Origin: Kuafuiihalomonas sp039024635
GTDB lineage: Bacteria; Myxococcota; Kuafuiibacteriia; Kuafuiibacteriales; Kuafuiibacteriaceae
DNA length: 64,000 nt
Reading direction: 5' to 3'
Assembly (NCBI GenBank): GCA_039024635.1
Contig: JBCCQA010000017.1
Span: 52,029-116,028, forward strand
In this document: piece after piece, positions 17,716-25,984 of the stretch
How the letters are laid out: the number at the start of each line of letters is the position of its first letter
Numbering within the stretch: position 1 is the first letter of the stretch
Position numbers and translations under genes: made by a program
The notes under the pieces: generated by a model
Seen by the model: the letters and a program-made list of their open reading frames with translations, nothing else
What the model was told of the DNA's origin: nothing
Database searches by the model: none

Positions 17716-18228
17716 TCAGGGGTGGAGGACTGGGGCGAAGGCGTTCGGAAGCTTCCGCGCGGCCACCAGGATCCCATCACGGTCGGCGTAAGCGAAGTGT
17801 CCAGGTTGGAAGGCCACGTCGGCGAATCGTACCGGCACCTGTCGCAGACCTTGGCCTCGCTTGACCGTCTTCATGGGGTGGGTTGCCAAGGCCCAAACGC
17901 CGAGGTCGATCCCGCGAATCTGCTCTGCGTCCCGGATGCAGCCGTGGACGATCACCGCGGACCACCCGTTGTCGTGGGCCAGCGTCGCTAGAGCGTCGCC
18001 GAACATGGCCCACTGAAGGGCGCCGCCGCCGTCGACCACCAGGACCGCGCCGTCGCCCGATTCGCTCAAAGCCTCTCGCACCAGGCTGTTGTCGCCATAG
18101 GCCCGGACGGTCTGAATGGGGCCGCAGGCACGGTCCCGTCCTCCGAACGAACGAAACAGAGGCGTAGCCACCTGCACCTCTTCGGAAAAGGCATCACACA
18201 GGTCTGCGGTGAAGAAGGGGTCAGTCAT
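17716..18228 (-). CDS. RraA-like protein (RNase E regulator / HMG aldolase family)
   Basis: 170 residues matching the RraA fold: a TADLCDAF start, the swivelling core DGAVLVVDGGGALQWAMFGD, the substrate loop VIVHGCIRDAEQIRGIDLGVWAL and the end FADVAFQPGHFAYADRDGILV. The family includes RraA, an inhibitor of RNase E, and 4-hydroxy-4-methyl-2-oxoglutarate aldolases; the G-x20-R-D-type motif (HGCIRDAEQ) is shared by both. Function cannot be told from sequence alone. It is the most downstream gene on this strand after the HugZ-like chimera. Confidence 0.82.
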   Translation of the reverse strand: MTDPFFTADLCDAFSEEVQVATPLFRSFGGRDRACGPIQTVRAYGDNSLVREALSESGDGAVLVVDGGGALQWAMFGDALATLAHDNGWSAVIVHGCIRDAEQIRGIDLGVWALATHPMKTVKRGQGLRQVPVRFADVAFQPGHFAYADRDGILVAARKLPNAFAPVLHP

Positions 18229-18345
18229 GATCCAGACGCCCCTTAGGTGGTGTACGCGGGCAGGGTTCGAACCGGATCGAAGGTCGGCGAATAAAGCAAG
18301 GTCTTGCTCCTAAGCGAATCGCAGCACTTCCGCCACCCTCCGGGC

Positions 18346-18894
18346 TCAAGAGGCGCAAGCAGCGTGAGGCAAGACGAAGGGCTTGTCGTCTTCGGGCGGA
18401 CGGTTGACCCGGATCTTGCAGCCATAGACTGCGGACAGCACCTCATCCTGCAGGACCTTGCTAGGGCTTCCCGAAGCGAAGACCCGGCCTTCTTGCAGGA
18501 GCGTGACGCGGTCGCCGAAGTCGATATAGAGCTTCGCCTTGGGGTGCTTGGCCAAATAACGGGCGCGCACCCGCGCTCGGTCCTCGTTCTTCATCTGCTG
18601 TGCGGTTCCGTGCAGTGTGATCCGGGGATGGGCCAGCGGGTCCCCACGACCAGGCTCGCCGATCAGCATCGAGATCCGTGCGTCCTTGGCCATGGCCTGA
18701 ACGCGGCCGGAGAGGGTCGACATCGGGAAGACGGGTCCGCCCCCCAGGTCGGTGCTCAAGCCGACTCGGGCAACGCTGGGGGCCTGGTCTTCAACCCGCA
18801 GGAGTGCGAGCGCGCCGTGGCGAGCCTCTCTCAGAAGCCTCTTGGCGGCGGCCCGCACGGCCTCGTCCACGGGCTGGAGAACCTTCGGGTCCAT
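18346..18894 (-). CDS. HugZ-like haem-binding (PNPOx-fold) domain fused to the C-terminal tail of an ABC ATPase
   Basis: 182 residues. The first ~130 fit the HugZ/pyridoxamine-phosphate-oxidase-like family (ALALLRVEDQAPSVARVGLS, MLIGEPGRGDPLAHPRITL, ARYLAKHPKAKLYIDFGD). HugZ proteins bind or degrade haem. The last ~50 do not belong to that family. DRVTLLQEGRVFASGSPSKV and VLSAVYGCKIRV, ending KPFVLP, are the usual C-terminus of HmuV/FecE-type haem or siderophore ABC ATPases. The HugZ C-terminal domain and the ATPase Walker motifs are absent. The join looks like an in-frame deletion of an intervening haem transport operon. ATG 18894 follows GGAG. Confidence 0.7.
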   Translation of the reverse strand: MDPKVLQPVDEAVRAAAKRLLREARHGALALLRVEDQAPSVARVGLSTDLGGGPVFPMSTLSGRVQAMAKDARISMLIGEPGRGDPLAHPRITLHGTAQQMKNEDRARVRARYLAKHPKAKLYIDFGDRVTLLQEGRVFASGSPSKVLQDEVLSAVYGCKIRVNRPPEDDKPFVLPHAACAS

Positions 18895-18940
18895 GGCTGA
18901 AGACTCCGGCTTACCACCTTCGTAGCGAGCCGCTTGCTTC

Positions 18941-19816
18941 CTACAGCCTTGCCGCCAGGAGGTCGATGCGGGCCGCGGTGCCGTAGAGCTCGTCGGCCGC
19001 CGTCTTCAGCTCGTCGGGCGGCACGAGGCCGGGCCACATCTTACCCAGTACCTCGTCGAGCATCTCGGACGCCTTCGACTTGGCTTCGCCGTCAGGAAGT
19101 TCGGACACGATCCCGCGCGCGACCGTGGTGAAGCCCAGCGCATCCTGATACTCGTGAGCGTTCTTCATCTTTCCATCGACCACGGCGATGGCGTACTCTT
19201 CGCCCGCTACTCGGACCAAGGCCGCCGCCAACTCTAGGCGCTCCTTGGGCGCGCCCGTTTCGGCCGCCTTCTCGTTCTTGGTGATGGCGGCGGTCAGACC
19301 GTCATACGCCGCCTCCACCTCTTTGGCTGGCTTGCCTTCCTCGACGCCGACCGCGAGGGCCTGAAGCTCCTTCGAGAATCCGCTGGCTTTCCGGGCCTGG
19401 AAGGCGGGGACCAGGTCGGCGTAGAGCTCATGCTCCGGATGCTTCATGTGGGTCTTGGCTGCTTCGGCGTGTCCCGCCTTGAACAACTCGTAGCCGACGT
19501 GGAGGTGGCCACGAATGAGGCCGAGCTGGGTCAGGTAGGCGAGGTTGTCCGTGGCCAGATCGGCAGCGCCTTCTCCTTCTCCTTCTCCCTCGGAACCCAT
19601 GGCGGCCTTGCCCTCGCCCTTGGCGCCGCCCGTCGTCTCCATCGCCACCTCGGCCTCAGCTTCGCCCTCACCCTCCTTGGAGGCCTTGTCCTTGGCTTCG
19701 TCGGCGACGGGCGCCCGTGCGGCGCCCCCCTCGCCGGCTGTGCAGCTGGCCAGACCGGATGCACCCGCGATGCTGAGGTTCTTGAGACTTACCCAAACTT
19801 TCTTGCGCTTTTTCAT
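18941..19816 (-). CDS. Putative lipoprotein with acidic low-complexity linker, iron-regulated context
   Basis: 291 residues. A signal peptide ends in the lipobox-like GLASC. A Glu/Gly/Ala-rich linker with GEGEGEGE-type repeats follows, then an all-helical domain (LTQLGLIRGHLHVGYELFKAG, HMKHPEHELYADLVPAF, AAYDGLTAAITKNEKAAE). His residues in LIRGHLHVGY and HMKHPEHELY could bind metal. I do not recognise the family. It lies upstream of the HugZ-like gene and diverges from the PiuC gene across a short gap containing a Fur box, so a role in iron or haem handling is likely. Confidence 0.6.
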   Translation of the reverse strand: MKKRKKVWVSLKNLSIAGASGLASCTAGEGGAARAPVADEAKDKASKEGEGEAEAEVAMETTGGAKGEGKAAMGSEGEGEGEGAADLATDNLAYLTQLGLIRGHLHVGYELFKAGHAEAAKTHMKHPEHELYADLVPAFQARKASGFSKELQALAVGVEEGKPAKEVEAAYDGLTAAITKNEKAAETGAPKERLELAAALVRVAGEEYAIAVVDGKMKNAHEYQDALGFTTVARGIVSELPDGEAKSKASEMLDEVLGKMWPGLVPPDELKTAADELYGTAARIDLLAARL

Positions 19817-19872
19817 ATGTGACCTTCTTCGACGAATTTGGGTCCCTGCCCGTTGGCGCGAAGACGAACCTA

Positions 19873-19891
19873 GTTGAAACTCATTCTCAAC
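19873..19891. promoter_or_regulatory. Fur-box candidate between the lipoprotein and piuC
   Basis: GTTGAAACTCATTCTCAAC is a 19-base imperfect dyad resembling the Fur consensus (GATAATGATAATCATTATC). It lies in the gap between two divergent genes, 12 bases before the piuC start codon. Confidence 0.6.
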
Positions 19892-19903
19892 CGAAGAAGA
19901 CGG

Positions 19904-20566
19904 ATGGCCTACTTTATCGAAGACGTACTGGACCTTCCAACCGTGGAGGCCTTAACCGAGGCGCTGGCCGACGAGGCGCTGTACGAGGACGGCGCCAAAA
20001 CGGCTGCCGGCTCCGCCAGGGCGGTCAAGAGCAACCTTCAGGCCCGACCCAGCGAGGGCGTCGTTCGGCGAGCCAAACAGATGGTCGAGCGGGCGCTCGA
20101 CGCGAATGCCGACTTTCAGGCGGCGGCCCTTCCCGCGAGGCTCTCCCGCCTCGCCTTCAGCAGATACACGCCCGGCATGCGCTATGGTCCTCACGTTGAC
20201 GATGCTTTCATCGCAGGAGTCCGGACCGACCTCTCCTTCACGCTCTTTCTCTCGGACCCCGACGGCTATGAAGGGGGTGAGCTCGTCGTGCAACGCCACG
20301 ACGGCGACGAGGCGGTGAAGCTTCCCCCAGGCTCGCTGTACCTTTATCCATCTCACAGTCTGCACCACGTGGCTCCGGTAGAGCGAGGCGTCCGACTGGC
20401 CGCGGTGGGTTGGGTACAGAGCCGAGTTCGGGCCGAAGAGCAGCGGGCCGTTCTCTTCGATCTGCTGCGCGTGCTCCGGCAGCTGCCCCAAAGCGATGAG
20501 AGTCGCGAGACTCGTCTGACGCTGCTTCGCGCCCGAAACAGCCTCCTTCGACTCTGGGCCGATTGA
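19904..20566 (+). CDS. piuC: PKHD-type Fe(II)/2-oxoglutarate hydroxylase, PiuC family
   Basis: 220 residues with a double-stranded beta-helix dioxygenase core. The metal ligands are H97 and D99 (GMRYGPHVDDAF) and a distal His in HSLHHVAPVERG; R164 of RGVRLAAVGW is placed to bind 2-oxoglutarate. The EGGELVVQ strand and the RARNSLLRLWAD end are typical of PiuC, an iron-starvation protein usually found beside siderophore receptor genes. Its true substrate is unknown. ATG 19904 is preferred over 19874. A Fur box lies immediately upstream. It ends 17 bases from the convergent fbpA-like gene. Confidence 0.87.
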   Translation: MAYFIEDVLDLPTVEALTEALADEALYEDGAKTAAGSARAVKSNLQARPSEGVVRRAKQMVERALDANADFQAAALPARLSRLAFSRYTPGMRYGPHVDDAFIAGVRTDLSFTLFLSDPDGYEGGELVVQRHDGDEAVKLPPGSLYLYPSHSLHHVAPVERGVRLAAVGWVQSRVRAEEQRAVLFDLLRVLRQLPQSDESRETRLTLLRARNSLLRLWAD

Positions 20567-20583
20567 GCCCTGCCTCGACGGAG

Positions 20584-21609
20584 CTATCGCCAGCCAGCGC
20601 GGTCGAAGATACGCACCGCCGACGATTGGTGCTTCCCGAGCAAGCTTGCGCTGATGTCGTCTTCTTTGAAGCTTCCGAACTTTTTCAGGACTTCGGTCAT
20701 GGCGGCTGAGGCGACCACAGGGTACTCGTTGTTGCCGGCCACGAAGAGCGACTGGGAGCGTGCCTCGGTCAAGTACTCCAGGAAGCGGATGGCGTTCTTC
20801 CGGTTCGGTGCATGGGTCAGCACGCCGGCTCCGCTGATGTTGACGTGGGTCCCGGTGGAGTCTTGGTTGGGATGAATGATGCCCAGCTTCTCGGCTTCCG
20901 TCCCGCCGGCCTCGATGAAGCGTGCGATGTAGTAGGAGTTGACGATGGAGATTCGACATTGTCCGGCGGCGACGGCCTTGATGTTCGACGTGTCGTTTCC
21001 GCTTGGCCTCTTCCGGAGATTGGCCACCACACCCTTCGCCCAGGCTTCGGCCGCTTCCTGGCCTTCGTGTCCCACCATCGAGGCCAGCAAAGAGATGTTG
21101 TAGATGTTGGAAGACGAGCGAACGCAGATCTGAGCCCTGAATCGAGGATCCGCCAGATCGGCGTAGCTTTGGAGGCCCTCCGGCCGGCCGCGGGCTCGGT
21201 TGAAGATGATAACGCGGGCTCGCTTCGACAGCCCGAACCAGAGCCCTTGGGGGTGACGAAGGTGGGCAGGGATGCGTTCCTCCAGGATCGTCGAGTGGAC
21301 GGGTGAGAAGACGCCTCGTTGCTCGGCTCGGTAGAGGCGGCCTGCGTCGACGGTGATGAGGACGTCGGCGGGGCTGTAGCTGCCCTCGTTGACGATGCGC
21401 TCGATCAAGGTGTCGCTCGACGCCTCGATGAGGTTCACTCGAATGCCGGTTGCTTTGGTGAAGGACTGGTAGAGGGCGAGGTCGGTGTCGTAGTGCCGTG
21501 CGCTATAGACGTTGACGGCTTCGGCCGCTCGAGCGGCGCCCCCGTGATTCGTCGCCGCGACGAAGACAGAGGACAGAAAGAAGACGAGTAGACTGTTGCG
21601 TCTGCTCAT
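20584..21609 (-). CDS. fbpA: Ferric iron ABC transporter, periplasmic binding protein
   Basis: About 341 residues. After a signal peptide (LLVFFLSSVFVAATNHGGAARA) the mature protein begins VNVYSARHYDTDLALYQSF, the FbpA/FutA pattern. Iron ligands are expected at the YSARHYD segment and the paired tyrosines of VNSYYIARF. NNEYPVV and the long lobe-closing helices are also in place. It binds Fe(III) in the periplasm and delivers it to the FbpB permease. The ATG at 21609 overlaps the end of the ATPase gene (ATGA). It is convergent with piuC. Confidence 0.9.
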   Translation of the reverse strand: MSRRNSLLVFFLSSVFVAATNHGGAARAAEAVNVYSARHYDTDLALYQSFTKATGIRVNLIEASSDTLIERIVNEGSYSPADVLITVDAGRLYRAEQRGVFSPVHSTILEERIPAHLRHPQGLWFGLSKRARVIIFNRARGRPEGLQSYADLADPRFRAQICVRSSSNIYNISLLASMVGHEGQEAAEAWAKGVVANLRKRPSGNDTSNIKAVAAGQCRISIVNSYYIARFIEAGGTEAEKLGIIHPNQDSTGTHVNISGAGVLTHAPNRKNAIRFLEYLTEARSQSLFVAGNNEYPVVASAAMTEVLKKFGSFKEDDISASLLGKHQSSAVRIFDRAGWR

Positions 21610-22703
21610 GCTGGCTCCTTGGCTCCGCTCGGAACTTCGAGAAGCGACCTCTTTCCGCTCGAAGCATCGAAGACGAAGAGCCCGCCGCGACCACGACGCA
21701 GAGCCACCCGATCGTTCACGTGCCAAGATTGGGGCTCACCGATCGAGATCCGAAGGGGCACCGTGACCAGGTCCTCCGACGTCGGGGTGAGGAAGGCGAG
21801 CCACTTTTCACCCAGGAAGCGGATTTCCGCGATCCGCGCTTCGCCTTCCGGATCCGGGTCCATGAGGAGGCCGTCAGGACGCACAACCACGTCGTACACA
21901 TCCTCTGTCCCCGAGCTGGGAGCGCAGTCTGCGATCAGTCCAAAGTCGCTTTGAAGGCCTTCCCTCGTTCGCGTTGCTCTCAGGCGATGCGCCTCGCCGA
22001 ACAGGGCCGCGACCGTGGCCGAGGCGGGCTCGTGATAGAGCCGCTCGGGCCCGTCCACCTGCACGATGCGTCCTCCATCCAGGACGGCGATGCAGTCGGC
22101 CATCTCCATGGCTTCCGAAGGATCGTGGGTCACCATGAGCGTCGTGGCCTGGGCACTCTTGAGCGTGCGTCGGGCTGCCTCACGGAGCGCTCTTCGCAGC
22201 GAGATGTCGACGCTGGCGTAGGGCTCGTCCATCAACATGACGCTCGGTCCGGGGGCTAGCGAGCGGATGAGGGCTACTCTTTGCTGTTGGCCCCCTGACA
22301 GCTGGTGGGGAAGGCGCCCGGCCAAGTCTCGACAGCCGACCATGTCGAGCAGCGTCACAACGTGCGCCTCCCGCTGGGCTCTAGGCCATCCATCCAGTCC
22401 GAATGCCACGTTCTCGGCTACGCTCATGTGGGGAAACAGGGCGTGGTCCTGAAACATCATCCCCACCGGTCGCTCTTCGGGTGGAACGCAGCGCCCCGGG
22501 ATGGCGACCTGTCGTTCGTCAATTTCGATGCGGCCCGACTGAAGTGGTTCCAGCCCCGCTGCGAGCCGAAGGAGGGTGCTCTTGCCGCCACCTGAAGGTC
22601 CGAGGAGGCACGTGATCTCCCCTTTCTTGACCTCCAAGTCCAAGTCCGAAAGGACCGAGACCAAGCCGTAGGCGTGAGAGATGTCGTCGAAACGCAGTGA
22701 CAC
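21606..22703 (-). CDS. fbpC: Ferric iron ABC transporter, ATP-binding protein
   Basis: About 365 residues. It has Walker A (LLGPSGGGKST), the Q-loop (GMMFQDHALFPHMS), the ABC signature (QLSGGQQQRVALIRSL), Walker B (VMLMDEPYAS) and the H-loop (MVTHDPSEAMEMAD), followed by a TOBE-like regulatory domain (VYDVVVRPDGLLM, IRFLGEKWLAFL). It powers Fe(III) uptake with FbpA and FbpB. The most natural start is GTG 22703 (SLRFDDISHAYG) with GGAG upstream; the frame runs on to ATG 22793. Even the short form overlaps the first codons of the divergent permease gene. Confidence 0.88.
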   Translation of the reverse strand: MSLRFDDISHAYGLVSVLSDLDLEVKKGEITCLLGPSGGGKSTLLRLAAGLEPLQSGRIEIDERQVAIPGRCVPPEERPVGMMFQDHALFPHMSVAENVAFGLDGWPRAQREAHVVTLLDMVGCRDLAGRLPHQLSGGQQQRVALIRSLAPGPSVMLMDEPYASVDISLRRALREAARRTLKSAQATTLMVTHDPSEAMEMADCIAVLDGGRIVQVDGPERLYHEPASATVAALFGEAHRLRATRTREGLQSDFGLIADCAPSSGTEDVYDVVVRPDGLLMDPDPEGEARIAEIRFLGEKWLAFLTPTSEDLVTVPLRISIGEPQSWHVNDRVALRRGRGGLFVFDASSGKRSLLEVPSGAKEPA

Positions 22704-24393
22704 AGGCTCCGCTTCCGTTCCCGTCGACGAGGGCTCGCTTCCTTCGCTCGGGGCCTCAACCCGTCGTGCGACAGGTGGAGCTGGAGCCCGCATAGCGGGC
22801 CGAGTCGCCAGCCTCGTGGTTTGTAGCGCCGTCGCCGTGCCCATCATGGCCGTCCTCGCATCGCTGGGGACGCCTGGCGATACGGAATGGCAACACATCC
22901 GTACGGTCGTTCTCCCCGAGGTGGTGGTCAACACTTTATGGCTCATGGTTCAGGTCGCGCTTTATTGCCTGATCATCGGCGTGAGCACGGCGTGGCTGAC
23001 CACGGCTACGTCTTTTCCTGGCCACCGCTTCTTGGCCGCCACTCTGGCCCTGCCCCTGGCCATGCCGGCCTACATCATGGCTTATGTCTACACGGACCTG
23101 CTGGACTACTCGGGGCCAATTCAAACGGGTCTGCGCGCCTTCTTCGAGCTCGGACCGGACGCCGCCCTCCCCGAGATCCGATCTCTCCCCGGCGCGGCCT
23201 TCGTGATGAGCCTCTCCCTGTATCCCTACGTGTATCTGCTGGCTCGGGTCGCCTTTCTTCAGCGCTCCATGCGCCTATTCGACGCGGCCCGAACGCTGGG
23301 CGCCCGCCCGAGGCGCGCCTTCTTCCGGGTGGCCCTTCCTTCTGCTCGGGCTTCGATCGCGGGCGGTGTTTCCTTGGTCCTGATGGAGACCTTGGCAGAC
23401 TTTGGCGTGGTCGAGTACTTCGGAGTCCCGACCTTTTCTACAGCGATCTTCCGTATATGGTTCGCCAGCGGCGAGAGGCTGGCGGCAATGAAGCTAGCTG
23501 CCGTGCTCTTCGTGTTCGTCGTGGTCTTGGTGGTCCTCGAAAAGTGGACGCGGAGCGGGGGGCAAGCCCAAGGTCTGGACGTCGAAGGCAGCTTTCAGCC
23601 GGCGCCACTTCGTGGGTGGAAAGCGCTCGTGGCCATGGCGACCTGTGGAGCACCGGTGCTCTTCGGCTGTGTGCTGCCCATCGCCATGCTCGCCAAGATG
23701 GCCGTCACCGAGGGGGATCCGCTCCTCGGGTCCGAGTTCCTGGGCTTCGCCGGTAATAGCGTTTGGGTGGCGGTCTGCGCCTGCGTGGTCACGGTGCTTG
23801 CGGCCCTGATCCTGAGCTTTGCCCGCTCCCACGGCACCCACTGGACCACCATCATTGCGATTCAGGTCTCCACACTCGGCTACGCCCTGCCCGGGACGCT
23901 GCTGGCCGTGGGATTGCTTCCCCCAGTCTTGGCCCTGGATCGATGGCTGGCCGGCGGTCTCGAGGCGCAGTTTGGCATGCGGACGGGGCTCATCCTCACC
24001 GGCACCGTCTTCGTCTTGGTCTATGCCTACCTAACCCGCTTCCTCACCGTCGCTTTCAACACGACGAGCAGTGCTCTCGAGCGGATCCCTCCGGCCTACG
24101 GCCATGCTGCGCGAAGCTTGGGCGCGACCCCGAGCAAAGTCCTGCGCCGCATTCAGATGCCTCTGATGGGCAGCGCCGTCTGGACGGCGATGCTCCTCGT
24201 CTTCGTGGATACGATGCGGGAGCTGCCGGCCACCTTGCTTCTTCGACCTTTCAACTTCGAAACTCTCGCTACACGGGTCTACCGCCTGGCGGCTGATGAG
24301 CGTCTCGCCGAAGCGTCGTCGGCGGCGCTCACGATCGTTCTCATCGGGCTGATTCCGGTCTTCTTGCTCAACCGTAGACCCAAGGCCCGTTGA
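22681..24393 (+). CDS. fbpB: Ferric iron ABC transporter, permease protein
   Basis: 570 residues with about twelve membrane segments arranged as two copies of the permease domain. Two EAA-type loops are visible (ARTLGARPRRAFFRVALPSA and ARSLGATPSKVLRRIQMPL). This is the fused FbpB architecture. No in-frame ATG, GTG or TTG exists between 22681 and the first membrane helix, so ATG 22681 is forced. As a result the gene overlaps the start of fbpC on the other strand by at least 23 bases. Each promoter must then lie within the other gene. The gene ends 13 bases from the convergent methyltransferase. Confidence 0.88.
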   Translation: MSSKRSDTGSASVPVDEGSLPSLGASTRRATGGAGARIAGRVASLVVCSAVAVPIMAVLASLGTPGDTEWQHIRTVVLPEVVVNTLWLMVQVALYCLIIGVSTAWLTTATSFPGHRFLAATLALPLAMPAYIMAYVYTDLLDYSGPIQTGLRAFFELGPDAALPEIRSLPGAAFVMSLSLYPYVYLLARVAFLQRSMRLFDAARTLGARPRRAFFRVALPSARASIAGGVSLVLMETLADFGVVEYFGVPTFSTAIFRIWFASGERLAAMKLAAVLFVFVVVLVVLEKWTRSGGQAQGLDVEGSFQPAPLRGWKALVAMATCGAPVLFGCVLPIAMLAKMAVTEGDPLLGSEFLGFAGNSVWVAVCACVVTVLAALILSFARSHGTHWTTIIAIQVSTLGYALPGTLLAVGLLPPVLALDRWLAGGLEAQFGMRTGLILTGTVFVLVYAYLTRFLTVAFNTTSSALERIPPAYGHAARSLGATPSKVLRRIQMPLMGSAVWTAMLLVFVDTMRELPATLLLRPFNFETLATRVYRLAADERLAEASSAALTIVLIGLIPVFLLNRRPKAR

Positions 24394-24406
24394 TTCGGAC
24401 CCAGAC

Positions 24407-25219
24407 TCAGCTGGTTCCGAGGCGGCAGAACGCTATTCCAGGCGCTCGGTCGCGCAGCCCGGGAATCGCCATGAATGCGCCGAAGACCAGGCGTTGAAAC
24501 CCACGCGGAAAGCTAAAAGGCAGGGACTCGTAGTCCGAGACCGTGCCAGCCCAGCTTCGAAGGAGCGGCTGAAGCTCGGGCCTATCGACCCCCCACGGCA
24601 TGGGGGGCGTCGTGTAGTGCTTGGTCTTCTGCCATCCCGTCTTGGACGTCGTACGCCGAGACAGCCAGCGGGGAATGTGGTCGAACATCAAGGCGACGCC
24701 TGGCCATCGCTTCGCGAGGTCTCTCACCAGCGCCGCCACGTCCTGCTCTTCGAAGTACATGAAGAGGCCTTGCGCAGTGACGAAGATCGGCCGGCCGCTA
24801 GGAAGCTCGTCGAACCAGCTCCGGTCCAGGGCACTCTTGGCGAGGTGGAGGTGGCGCCCATCGGCTTCGATGAAGCGCTCCCTCACCTCGATGGCCTCCG
24901 GCACGTCGATGGCCATCCATAGCGTGTCTTCTCGATCCCGGACCCGAAAGCGCTGGGTCTCCAGACCTTCCCCGAGATTGACGATGACCGCATCGGGATT
25001 CGCATCGATGAAAGCTTGGACCCGCGTGTCGAAGACCTGCGAGCGCACGCCGTGGGAGGGCTCTGGCGGGCCAAAGGAGGCCTCATAGTCGTAGGAAATC
25101 GCCTCGTATATCTCGATGCACTTTGGGTCGCGAATGACGCCGCGGGGATGCATAGCTTCGCTGGCCCGATTGTGGAGGGTCCACAGCATGGTCTCGGGGA
25201 TGCCGCTGAGATGGGTCAT
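24407..25219 (-). CDS. LCMT/TcmP-type SAM methyltransferase
   Basis: 270 residues. The leucine carboxyl methyltransferase fold is shown by the N-terminal IPETMLWTLHNRASEAMHP, the SAM motif VIVNLGEGLETQRFRV, the acidic IDVPEAIEVRERF and FVTAQGLFMYFEEQDVAAL. Bacterial members are O-methyltransferases of polyketide-like or unknown substrates. It follows the flavodoxin gene by 36 bases on the same strand and may share its Fur-controlled promoter, which would tie it to iron limitation, possibly a siderophore-like product. Confidence 0.8.
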   Translation of the reverse strand: MTHLSGIPETMLWTLHNRASEAMHPRGVIRDPKCIEIYEAISYDYEASFGPPEPSHGVRSQVFDTRVQAFIDANPDAVIVNLGEGLETQRFRVRDREDTLWMAIDVPEAIEVRERFIEADGRHLHLAKSALDRSWFDELPSGRPIFVTAQGLFMYFEEQDVAALVRDLAKRWPGVALMFDHIPRWLSRRTTSKTGWQKTKHYTTPPMPWGVDRPELQPLLRSWAGTVSDYESLPFSFPRGFQRLVFGAFMAIPGLRDRAPGIAFCRLGTS

Positions 25220-25255
25220 GGTAGATGGCTTGCCACTGCCGTGGGTGAGGCAAGC

Positions 25256-25807
25256 TTAGGGCGAGGCGGGCTTCTCTACCTGGGGCGAATTCCCGATGGA
25301 CCTCAGTTCGCCCTGAAGTTTCTCCGCCCATGCGCGAATGCGCTCGTTGGTCTTCTCGGGCTCGTTGTCGTCGTCTAAGGGCAGCCCGATGAAGGACTTC
25401 CTGTCTTCCGTGAGCGAAGCGGAGTCGGAGAAGGTGTAGTCTTCTGTCGGCCAGAGGCCGAGCAGGTTCGCACCGCGCGGCTCCAACTTTTCCCAAATCA
25501 GTCCGAAGGCGTCGACGAAGGTGTCATCATAGCCGATTGCGTCGCCGGTTCCAAAGAAGGCCACGTGCTTGTTGGACCATTCCTTGTCTTCCAGCTGGAA
25601 GATGCGTGTCTCCCAATCGTACTGGATCTGGCCGATGTCCCAGGTCGAGACACCGATGATGATCACGTCATAATTCATGATCTCGCCGGGTCCGATGTTC
25701 GAGACGTCGACACAGACCTCCACCAGTGGGTCGAGGTGCTTCTTGAGTGTTTTGGCCGCGATTTCCGTTTGGCCTGTGCTGCTTCCGAAGATGATGGCGG
25801 TCCGCAT
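25256..25807 (-). CDS. fldA: Flavodoxin, long-chain type
   Basis: 183 residues. The FMN phosphate loop is at GSSTGQTEIAA, followed by YDVIIIGVSTWDIGQIQYDW and the second FMN loop VAFFGTGDAIGYDDTFVDAF. It carries the extra loop of long-chain flavodoxins (ANLLGLWPTEDYTFSDSASL). It replaces ferredoxin as a one-electron carrier under iron limitation. A strong Fur box precedes it at 25838-25856, supporting iron-repressed expression together with the downstream methyltransferase. Confidence 0.92.
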   Translation of the reverse strand: MRTAIIFGSSTGQTEIAAKTLKKHLDPLVEVCVDVSNIGPGEIMNYDVIIIGVSTWDIGQIQYDWETRIFQLEDKEWSNKHVAFFGTGDAIGYDDTFVDAFGLIWEKLEPRGANLLGLWPTEDYTFSDSASLTEDRKSFIGLPLDDDNEPEKTNERIRAWAEKLQGELRSIGNSPQVEKPASP

Positions 25808-25837
25808 GGGTTGCTCCGTTCTCGTGCGGGTGGGACT

Positions 25838-25856
25838 TTATGAGAATGATTCGCAA
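25838..25856 (-). promoter_or_regulatory. Fur box upstream of flavodoxin
   Basis: On the minus strand the site reads TTGCGAATCATTCTCATAA, a close match to the Fur box core (GAATCATTCTCAT). It lies about 30 bases before the flavodoxin ATG in an AT-rich patch. Confidence 0.75.
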
Positions 25857-25984
25857 AGTCAATGACAGGTCGCCAAGCGGAGTGATCGGCTTTGGTGGCC
25901 TCGCGGAACGAGTCGAGGCGGTGAAATTGGGCGGTTTGCGCGAATCAAGATGATGGTGCGGAGAGCCTCTTCGCCCCGGTCGGC

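Noticed and set aside
17244..17780. 178-residue minus-strand open frame between TetR and RraA-like genes
   Set aside because: It overlaps both neighbours antisense, has no recognisable domain and a skewed composition, so it looks like a high-GC chance frame.
18255..18285. GGGTTCGAACC stretch resembling a tRNA T-loop
   Set aside because: The flanking bases do not pair into a T-stem on either strand, and no acceptor, D or anticodon arm was found at the right distance.
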